Source of the DNA: Rhynochetos jubatus
Taxonomy: Eukaryota > Chordata > Aves > Eurypygiformes > Rhynochetidae
Direction: 5' to 3'
Length of the DNA: 64,000 nt
NCBI GenBank assembly: GCA_027574665.1
Contig: CM050656.1
Coordinates: 8,941,501-9,005,500 of the forward strand
Position numbers and translations under genes: made by a program. The notes under the pieces were generated by a model. It was not told the DNA's origin. It searched no databases and saw nothing but the letters and a program-made list of their open reading frames with translations. Shown here piece after piece: positions 11,001 through 18,630 of this stretch; the first letter of the stretch is position 1, and the number at the start of each line of letters is the position of its first letter.

Positions 11001-14000
11001 ACCACGCCCCCCCCGGGTTCTGGCTAGGAAAGCTGGGGAGGGAGCCATGTCGGTGCAGTGTCGTGCTCCTCTTGGCAGGCCTTTGCAATGCCAATTATCC
11101 CTGGAGCTGTGGGCTTTCTGGTTCTCCAGACCCTAACCCTAACCCTAACCCTAGAAGTTGCCGACCGCGGTTTCCGGCCACGCCCCCCCCACGTTCTGGC
11201 TAGGAAAGCTGGGGAGGGAGCCATGTCGGTGCAGTGTCGTGCTCCTCTTGGCAGGCCTTTGCAATGCCAATTATCCCTGGAGCTGTGGGCTTTCTGGTTC
11301 TCCAGACCCTAACCCTAACCCTAACCCTAGAAGTTGCCGACCGCGGTTTCCGGCCACGCCCCCGCCGGGTTCTGGCTAGGAAAGCTGGGGAGGGAGCCAT
11401 GTCGGTGCAGTGTCGTGCTCCTCTTGGCAGGCCTTTGCAATGCCAATTATCCCTGGAGCTGTGGGCTTTCTGGTTCTCCAGACCCTAACCCTAACCCTAA
11501 CCCTAGAAGTTGCCGACCGCGGTTTCTGGCCACGCCCCCCCCGCGTTCTGGCTAGGAAAGCTGGGGAGGGAGCCATGTCGGTGCAGTGTCGTGCTCCTCT
11601 TGGCAGGCCTTTGCAATCCCAATTATCCCTGGAGCTGTGGGCTTTCTGGTTCTCCAGACCCTAACCCTAACCCTAACCCTAGAAGTTGCCGACCGCGGTT
11701 TCCGGCCACGCCCCCCGTGGGTTCTGGCTAGGAAAGCTGGGGAGGGAGCCATGTCGGTGCAGTGTCGTGCTCCTCTTGGCAGGCCTTTGCAATCCCAATT
11801 ATCCCAGGAGCTGTGGGCTTTCTGGTTCTCCAGACGCTAACCCTAACCCTAACCCTAGAAGTTGCCGACCGCGGTTTCCGGCCACGCCCCCCCCGCGTTC
11901 TGGCTAGGAAAGCTGGGGAGGGAGCCATGTCGGTGCAGTGTCGTGCTCCTCTTGGCAGGCCTTTGCAATGCCAATTATCCCTGGAGCTGTGGGCTTTCTG
12001 GTTCTCCAGACCCTAACCCTAACCCTAACCCTAGAAGTTGCCGACCGCGGTTTCCGGCCACGCCCCCCCCGCGTTCTGGCTAGGAAAGCTGGGGAGGGAG
12101 CCATGTCGGTGCAGTGTCGTGCTCCTCTTGGCAGGCCTTTGCAATGCCAATTATCCCTGGAGCTGTGGGCTTTCTGGTTCTCCAGACGCTAACCCTAACC
12201 CTAACCCTAGAAGTTGCCGACCGCGGTTTCCGGCCACGCCCCCCCCGGGTTCTGGCTAGGAAAGCTGGGGAGGGAGCCATGTCGGTGCAGTGTCGTGCTC
12301 CTCTTGGCAGGCCTTTGCAATCCCAATTATCCCTGGACCTGTGGTCTTTCTGGTTCTCCAGACCCTAACCCTAACCCTAACCCTAGAAGTTGCCGACCGC
12401 GGTTTCCGGCCACGCCCCCCCCGCGTTCTGGCTAGGAAAGCTGGGGAGGGAGCCATGTCGGTGCAGTGTCGTGCTCCTCTTGGCAGGCCTTTGCAATCCC
12501 AATTATCCCTGGAGCTGTGGGCTTTCTGGTTCTCCAGACCCTAACCCTAACCCTAACCCTAGAAGTTGCCGACCGCGGTTTCCGGCCACGCCCCCCCCGC
12601 GTTCTGGCTTGGAAAGCTGGGGAGGGAGCCATGTCGGTGCAGTGTCGTGCTCCTCTTGGCAGGCCTTTGCAATGCCAATTGTCCCTGGAGCTGTGGGCTT
12701 TCTGGTTCTCCAGACCCTAACCCTAACCCTAACCCTAGAAGTTGCCGACCGCGGTTTCTGGCCACGCCCCCCCTGCGTTCTGGCTAGGAAAGCTGGGGAG
12801 GGAGCCATGTCGGTGCAGTGTCGTGCTCCTCTTGGCAGGCCTTTGCAATCCCAATTATCCCTGGAGCTGTGGGCTTTCTCTTTCTCCAGACCTTAACCCT
12901 AACCCTAACCCTAGAAGTTGCCGACCGCGGTTTCCGGCCACGCCCCCGCCGGGTTCTGGCTAGGAAAGCTGGGGAGAGAGCCATGTCGGTGCAGTGTCGT
13001 GCTCCTCTTGGCAGGCCTTTGCAATGCCAATTATCCCTGGAGCTGTGGGCTTTCTGGTTCTCCAGACCCTAACCCTAACCCTAACCCTAGAAGTTGCCGA
13101 CCGCGGTTTCCGGCCACGCCCCCCGTGGGTTCTGGCTAGGAAAGCTGGGGAGGGAGCCATGTCGGTGCAGTGTCGTGCTCCTCTTGGCAGGCCTTTGCAA
13201 TTCCAATTATCCCTGGAGCTGTGGGCTTTCTGGTTCTCCAGACCCTAACCCTAACCCTAACCCTAGAAATTGCCGACCGCGGTTTCCGGCCACGCCCCCC
13301 CGCGTTCTGGCTAGGAAAGCTGGGGAGGGAGCCATGTCGGTGCAGTGTCGTGCTCCTCTTGGCAGGCCTTTGCAATCCCAATTATCCCTGGAGCTGTGGG
13401 CTTTCTGGTTCTCCAGACCCTAACCCTAACCCTAACCCTAGAAGTTGCCGACCGCGCTTTCCGACCACGCCCCCGCCGTGTTCTGGCTAGGAAAGCTGGG
13501 GAGGGAGCCATGTCGGTGCAGTGTCGTGCTCCTCTTGGCAGGCCTTTGCAATGCCAATTATCCCTGGAGCTGTGGGCTTTCTGGTTCTCCAGACCCTAAC
13601 CCTAACCCTAACCCTAGAAGTTGCCGACCGCGGTTTCCGGCCACGCCCCCCCCACGTTCTGGCTAGGAAAGCTGGGGAGGGAGCCATGTCGGTGCAGTGT
13701 CGTGCTCCTCTTGGCAGGCCTTTGCAATGCCAATTATCCCTGGAGCTGTGGGCTTTCTGGTTCTCCAGACCCTAACCCTAACCCTAACCCTAGAAGTTGC
13801 CGACCGCGGTTTCCGGCCACGCCCCCGCCGGGTTCTGGCTAGGAAAGCTGGGGAGGGAGCCATGTCGGTGCAGTGTCGTGCTCCTCTTGGCAGGCCTTTG
13901 CAATGCCAATTATCCCTGGAGCTGTGGGCTTTCTGGTTCTCCAGACCCTAACCCTAACCCTAACCCTAGAAGTTGCCGACCGCGGTTTCTGGCCACGCCC

Positions 14001-14473
14001 CCCCCGCGTTCTGGCTAGGAAAGCTGGGGAGGGAGCCATGTCGGTGCAGTGTCGTGCTCCTCTTGGCAGGCCTTTGCAATCCCAATTATCCCTGGAGCTG
14101 TGGGCTTTCTGGTTCTCCAGACCCTAACCCTAACCCTAACCCTAGAAGTTGCCGACCGCGGTTTCCGGCCACGCCCCCCGTGGGTTCTGGCTAGGAAAGC
14201 TGGGGAGGGAGCCATGTCGGTGCAGTGTCGTGCTCCTCTTGGCAGGCCTTTGCAATCCCAATTATCCCAGGAGCTGTGGGCTTTCTGGTTCTCCAGACGC
14301 TAACCCTAACCCTAACCCTAGAAGTTGCCGACCGCGGTTTCCGGCCACGCCCCCCCCGCGTTCTGGCTAGGAAAGCTGGGGAGGGAGCCATGTCGGTGCA
14401 GTGTCGTGCTCCTCTTGGCAGGCCTTTGCAATGCCAATTATCCCTGGAGCTGTGGGCTTTCTGGTTCTCCAGA

Positions 14474-14497
14474 CCCTAACCCTAACCCTAACCCTAG
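14474..14497 (-). repeat. Embedded telomere block, four units (example)
   Basis: The first 24 bp of the monomer are (CCCTAA)3 followed by CCCTAG, so the - strand reads CTAGGG then three TTAGGG. This is the vertebrate-type telomere repeat. The - strand holds three matches to the TRF1/TRF2 duplex site YTAGGGTTR (one CTAGGGTTA and two TTAGGGTTA) and exactly four GGG tracts, the minimum for an intramolecular G-quadruplex. The block makes up about 14% of each monomer and recurs every 176 bp. A common variant has CGCTAA as its first unit (for example at 35, 387, 3381 and 6732). Confidence 0.95.
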
Positions 14498-14503
14498 AAG
14501 TTG

Positions 14504-14536
14504 CCGACCGCGGTTTCCGGCCACGCCCCCCCCGCG
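14504..14536. promoter_or_regulatory. CpG-rich GC core with ACCGCGGT palindrome and CACGCCC box (example)
   Basis: This stretch holds seven of the monomer's nine CpGs. It contains the perfect 8-bp palindrome ACCGCGGT (14507-14514, a SacII site), then CCACGCCCC (14521-14529), which fits the GC/GT-box class bound by Sp/KLF factors, then eight C (14526-14533) and GCG. It is the most variable part of the monomer: the bases after the C run read GCG, GGG, TGCG, GTGGG, GCCGGG or ACG in different copies. Promoter or protein-binding function is a motif-level inference only; no transcript is known. Confidence 0.3.
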
Positions 14537-14544
14537 TTCTGGCT

Positions 14545-14563
14545 AGGAAAGCTGGGGAGGGAG
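14545..14563 (+). other. Purine-rich stretch (example)
   Basis: Monomer positions 72-90 run AGGAAAGCTGGGGAGGGAG, purine except for one CT step. It places a G4 and a G3 tract on the + strand, while the telomeric block and C run place G tracts on the - strand, so both strands of each unit are locally G-rich. Recurrent changes here are GGCTAGG to GGCTTGG and GAGGGAG to GAGAGAG. Confidence 0.6.
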
Positions 14564-14590
14564 CCATGTCGGTGCAGTGTCGTGCTCCTC

Positions 14591-14614
14591 TTGGCAGGCC
14601 TTTGCAATGCCAAT
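14591..14614. other. Dyad TTGGCA-N11-TGCCAA overlapping CCAAT (example)
   Basis: A perfect 6-bp inverted repeat, TTGGCA at 14591-14596 and TGCCAA at 14608-14613, with an 11-bp spacer that contains a StuI site AGGCCT. The right arm overlaps a CCAAT pentamer (14610-14614). The arms resemble NF-I half sites, but the spacing is wrong for a canonical NF-I dimer site (TTGGC-N5-GCCAA). In the common variants the base before CCAAT is G, C or T; this breaks the dyad in many copies but leaves CCAAT intact in nearly all of them. Function is unknown. Confidence 0.45.
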
Positions 14615-14619
14615 TATCC

Positions 14620-14648
14620 CTGGAGCTGTGGGCTTTCTGGTTCTCCAG
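14620..14648. other. Dyad CTGGAG-N17-CTCCAG next to the telomere block (example)
   Basis: Perfect 6-bp inverted repeat: CTGGAG at 14620-14625 and CTCCAG at 14643-14648, with a 17-bp loop. Its right arm ends one base before the next telomeric block. Most monomers keep both arms; exceptions include CAGGAG copies (near 8638, 11808 and 14271) and one GGGAG copy near 48465. It could form a small stem-loop or be chance. Confidence 0.4.
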
Positions 14649-14650
14649 AC

Positions 14651-16234
14651 CCTAACCCTAACCCTAACCCTAGAAGTTGCCGACCGCGGTTTCCGGCCAC
14701 GCCCCCCCCGCGTTCTGGCTAGGAAAGCTGGGGAGGGAGCCATGTCGGTGCAGTGTCGTGCTCCTCTTGGCAGGCCTTTGCAATGCCAATTATCCCTGGA
14801 GCTGTGGGCTTTCTGGTTCTCCAGACCCTAACCCTAACCCTAACCCTAGAAGTTGCCGACCGCGGTTTCCGGCCACGCCCCCCCCGCGTTCTGGCTAGGA
14901 AAGCTGGGGAGGGAGCCATGTCGGTGCAGTGTCGTGCTCCTCTTGGCAGGCCTTTGCAATCCCAATTATCCCTGGAGCTGTGGGCTTTCTGGTTCTCCAG
15001 ACCCTAACCCTAATCCTAACCCTAGAAGTTGCCGACCGCGGTTTCCGGCCACGCCCCCCCCGCGTTCTGGCTAGGAAAGCTGTGGAGAGAGCCATGTCGG
15101 TGCAGTGTCGTGCTCCTCTTGGCAGGCCTTTGCAATGCCAATTATCCCTGGAGCTGTGGGCTTTCTGGTTCTCCAGACCCTAACCCTAACCCTAACCCTA
15201 GAAGTTGCCGACCGTGCTTTCCGGCCATGCCCCCCCCGCGTTCTGGGTAGGAAAGCTGGGGAGGGAGCCATGTCGATGCAGTGTCGTGCTCCTCTTGGCA
15301 GGCCTTTGCAATGCCAATTATCCCTGGAGCTGTGGGCTTTCTGGTTCTCCAGACCCTAACCCTAACCCTAACCCTAGAAGTTGCCGACCGCGGTTTCCGG
15401 CCACGCCCCCCCCGCGTTCTGGCTAGGAAAGCTGGGGAGAGAGCCATGTCGGTGCAGTGTCGTGCTCCTCTTGGCAGGCCTTTGCAATGCCAATTATCCC
15501 TGGAGCTGTGGGCTTTCTGGTTCTCCAGACCCTAACCCTAACCCTAACCCTAGAAGTTGCCGACCGCGGTTTCCGGCCACGCCCCCCCCCGCGTTCTGGC
15601 TAGGAAAGCTGGGGAGGGAGCCATGTCGGTGCAGTGTCGTGCTCCTCTTGGCAGGCCTTTGCAATGCCAATTATCCCTGGAGCTGTGGGCTTTCTGGTTC
15701 TCCAGACCCTAACCCTAACCCTAACCCTAGAAGTTGCCGACCGCGCTTTCCGGCCATGCCCCCCCCGCGTTCTGGGTAGGAAAGCTGGGGAGGGAGCCAT
15801 GTCGATGCAGTGTCGTGCTCCTCTTGGCAGGCCTTTGCAATGCCAATTATCCCTGGAGCTGTGGGCTTTCTGGTTCTCCAGACCCTAACCCTAACCCTAA
15901 CCCTAGAAGTTGCCGACCGCGGTTTCCGGCCACGCCCCCGCCGGGTTCTGGCTAGGAAAGCTGGGGAGAGAGCCATGTCGGTGCAGTGTCGTGCTCCTCT
16001 TGGCAGGCCTTTGCAATTCCAATTATCCCTGGAGCTGTGGGCTTTCTGGTTCTCCAGACCCTAACCCTAACCCTAACCCTAGAAGTTGCCGACCGCGGTT
16101 TCCGGCCACGCCCCCCCCGCGTTCTGGCTAGGAAAGCTGGGGAGGGAGCCATGTCGGTGCAGTGTCGTGCTCCTCTTGGCAGGCCTTTGCAATCCCAATT
16201 ATCCCTGGAGCTGTGGGCTTTCTGGTTCTCCAGA
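14651..16234 (+). repeat. Zone of near-consensus and GGGTAGG monomers
   Basis: Nine monomers. Two, with cores near 15225 and 15754, share GCTTTCCGGCCATGCC, TTCTGGGTAGG and GTCGATGCAG, three linked rare variants 529 bp apart, which suggests a three-monomer exchange. One monomer has CCCTAATCC in its telomeric block near 15008. No gene. Confidence 0.75.
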
Positions 16235-16264
16235 CCCTAACCGTAACCCTAACCCTAACCCTAG
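16235..16264 (-). repeat. Telomere block expanded to five units
   Basis: This block is 30 bp rather than 24 bp and its second unit is CCGTAA. It makes a 182-bp monomer. It is one of only two five-unit blocks I found and is directly followed by the other. Confidence 0.9.
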
Positions 16265-16416
16265 AAGTTGCCGACCGTGGTTTCCGGCCACGCCCCCCGT
16301 GGGTTCTGGCTAGGAAAGCTGGGGAGGGAGCCATGTCGGTGCAGTGTCGTGCTCCTCTTGGCAGGCCTTTGCAATGCCAATTATCCCTGGAGCTGTGGGC
16401 TTTCTGGTTCTCCAGA

Positions 16417-16446
16417 CCCTAACCCTAACCCTAACCCTAACCCTAG
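16417..16446 (-). repeat. Telomere block expanded to five units
   Basis: A second 30-bp block of five units, here without substitution, in the monomer next to the first one. Adjacent copies suggest one expansion passed to a neighbour by exchange, with CCGTAA arising in one of them. Confidence 0.9.
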
Positions 16447-16620
16447 AAGTTGCCGACCGCGGTTTCCGGCCACGCCCCCCCCGCGTTCTGGCTAGGAAAG
16501 CTGGGGAGGGAGCCATGTCGGTGCAGTGTCGTGCTCCTCTTGGCAGGCCTTTGCAATGCCAATTATCCCTGGAGCTGTGGGCTTTCTGGTTCTCCAGACC
16601 CTAACCCTAACCCTAACCCT

Positions 16621-16740
16621 AGAAATTGCCGACCGCGGTTTCCGGCCACGCCCCCCCCGGGTTCTAGCCGTGAAAGCTGGGGAGGGAGCCATGTCGGTGC
16701 AGTGTCGTGCTCCTCTTGGCAGGCCTTTACAATCCCAATT
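16621..16740 (+). repeat. Tagged monomer with GGGTTCTAGCCGTG
   Basis: First member of a subfamily in which three variants travel together: AGAAATTGCC after the telomeric block, GGGTTCTAGCCG in place of GCGTTCTGGCTA, and TTTACAATCCC in place of TTTGCAATGCC. The base after GCCG is T here and in the copies at 17853-17970 and 18381-18500. The following monomer has CCCTAATCC and GACTGCAGTTT. Confidence 0.85.
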
Positions 16741-17438
16741 ATCCCTGGAGCTGTGGGCTTTCTGGTTCTCCAGACCCTAACCCTAATCCTAACCCTAGAA
16801 GTTGCCGACTGCAGTTTCCGGCCACGCCCCCCCCGCGTTCTGGCTAGGAAAGCTGGGGAGGGAGCCATGTTGGTGCAGTGTCGTGCTCCTCTTGGCAGGC
16901 CTTTGCAATGCCAATTATCCCTGGAGCTGTGGGCTTTCTGGTTCTCCAGACCCTAACCCTAACCCTAACCCTAGAAGTTGCCGACCGCGGTTTCCGGCCA
17001 CGCCCCCCCTGCGTTCTGGCTTGGAAAGCTGGGGAGAGAGCCATGTTGGTGCAGTGTCGTGCTCCTCTTGGCAGGCCTTTGCAATGCCAATTATCCCTGG
17101 AGCTGTGGGCTTTCTGGTTCTCCAGACCCTAACCCTAACCCTAACCCTAGAAGTTGCCGACCGCGGTTTCCGGCCACGCCCCCCCCGCGTTCTGGCTAGG
17201 AAAGCTGGGGAGGGAGCCATGTCGGTGCAGTGTCGTGCTCCTCTTGGCAGGCCTTTGCAATCCCAATTATCCCTGGAGCTGTGGTCTTTCTGGTTCTCCA
17301 GGCGCTAACCCTAACCCTAACCCTAGAAGTTGCCGACCGCGGTTTCCGGCCACGCCCCCCCCGCGTTCTGGCTAGGAAAGCTGGGGAGAGAGCCATGTCG
17401 GTGCAGTGTCGTGCTCCTCTTGGCAGGCCTTTGCAATG

Positions 17439-18630
17439 CCAATTATCCCTGGAGCTGTGGGCTTTCTGGTTCTCCAGACCCTAACCCTAACCCTAACCCT
17501 AGAAGTTGCCGACCGCGGTTTCCGGCCACGCCCCCCCCGCGTTCTGGCTAGGAAAGCTGGGGAGGGAGCCATGTCGGTGCAGTGTCGTGCTCCTCTTGGC
17601 AGGCCTTTGCAATGCCAATTATCCCTGGAGCTGTGGGCTTTCTGGTTCTCCAGACCCTAACCCTAACCCTAACCCTAGAAGTTGCCGACCGCGGTTTCCG
17701 GCCACGCCCCCCCCGCGTTCTGGCTTGGAAAGCTGGGGAGGGAGCCATGTCGGTGCAGTGTCGTGCTCCTCTTGGCAGGCCTTTGCAATGCCAATTATCC
17801 CTGGAGCTGTGGGCTTTCTGGTTCTCCAGACCCTAACCCTAACCCTAACCCTAGAAATTGCCGACCGCGGTTTCCGGCCACGCCCCCCCCGGGTTCTAGC
17901 CGTGAAAGCTGGGGAGGGAGCCATGTCGGTGCAGTGTCGTGCTCCTCTTGGCAGGCCTTTACAATCCCAATTATCCCTGGAGCTGTGGGCTTTCTGGTTC
18001 TCCAGACCCTAACCCTAACCCTAACCCTAGAAGTTGCCGACCGCGGTTTCCGGCCACGCCCCCCCCGCGTTCTGGCTAGGAAAGCTGGGGAGGGAGCCAT
18101 GTCGGTGCAGTGTCGTGCTCCTCTTGGCAGGCCTTTGCAATGCCAATTATCCCTGGAGCTGTGGGCTTTCTGGTTCTCCAGACCCTAACCCTAACCCTAA
18201 CCCTAGAAGTTGCCGACCGCGGTTTCCGGCCACGCCCCCCCCGCGTTCTGGCTTGGAAAGCTGGGGAGGGAGCCATGTCGGTGCAGTGTCGTGCTCCTCT
18301 TGGCAGGCCTTTGCAATGCCAATTATCCCTGGAGCTGTGGGCTTTCTGGTTCTCCAGACCCTAACCCTAACCCTAACCCTAGAAATTGCCGACCGCGGTT
18401 TCCGGCCACGCCCCCCCCGGGTTCTAGCCGTGAAAGCTGGGGAGGGAGCCATGTCGGTGCAGTGTCGTGCTCCTCTTGGCAGGCCTTTACAATCCCAATT
18501 ATCCCTGGAGCTGTGGGCTTTCTGGTTCTCCAGACCCTAACCCTAACCCTAACCCTAGAAGTTGCCGACCGCGGTTTCCGGCCACGCCCCCCCCGCGTTC
18601 TGGCTAGGAAAGCTGGGGAGGGAGCCATGT
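17439..18630 (+). repeat. Three-monomer higher-order repeat, period 528 bp
   Basis: The block 17439-18102 matches 17967-18630 with no difference seen at marker sites, giving about 2.3 turns of a 528-bp unit. The order is a consensus monomer, a GGCTTGG monomer, then a tagged monomer (AGAAATTGCC, GGGTTCTAGCCGTG, TTTACAATCCC). First outside mismatches are 17438/17966 and 18103/18631. It is a clear small higher-order repeat. Confidence 0.88.

Larger units (their letters stand above)
14474..14649 (+). repeat. Representative consensus monomer (176 bp)
   Basis: This copy carries the commonest base at every recurrently variable site and serves as reference. Monomer positions: 1-24 telomeric block; 31-63 CpG-rich core; 53-60 run of eight C; 72-90 purine-rich stretch; 118-140 first dyad; 137-141 CCAAT; 147-175 second dyad. 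Composition by hand count is A28 C58 G49 T41. The next copy (14650-14825) has the same sequence, and runs of near-consensus copies recur at about 43.2-44.2, 45.0-46.0 and 59.4-60.0 kb. The monomer start is an arbitrary choice at the telomeric block. Confidence 0.95.
9635..14650 (+). repeat. Fourteen-monomer tandem duplication, period 2463 bp
   Basis: The block 9635-12187 matches 12098-14650 at an offset of 2463 bp (14 x 176 minus 1, because one monomer in each copy has only seven C). Markers repeat in order: GGACCTGTGGTC (9872/12335), CAATTGTCCC, GTTTCTGGCC with CCTGCG, TTTCTCTTTCTCCAGACCTTAA (in part, near 10416/12879), GAGAGAG, GTGGG, the seven-C core, CCCCACG, GCCGGG, and ATCCCAGGAG (11805/14268). 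The only internal differences I found are three substitutions in one core near 10996-11017 versus 13456-13480. First mismatches outside are 9634/12097 and 12188/14651. Identity is about 99.9% by marker comparison, so the event is recent. Confidence 0.88.

Noticed and set aside
14474-14497. True chromosome end (telomere proper)
   Set aside because: Only four units are present per copy and they alternate with 152 bp of other sequence; no long uninterrupted CCCTAA tract exists in the window.
14528-14552. CENP-B box in copies with CCCGGGTTCTGGCTAGG
   Set aside because: The left half (CCCGNNT) fits the reverse consensus, but the required CGAA at the other end is GCTA. No copy seen satisfies the motif.
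14581-14598. Splice acceptor (CTCCTCTTGGCAG followed by G)
   Set aside because: It resembles a 3' splice site, but no matching donor or coding exon is present, and pyrimidine stretches before CAG are frequent by chance.
14591-14613. NF-I binding site
   Set aside because: Half sites TTGGC and GCCAA are separated by 13 bp instead of 5, and the right arm is lost in many copies.
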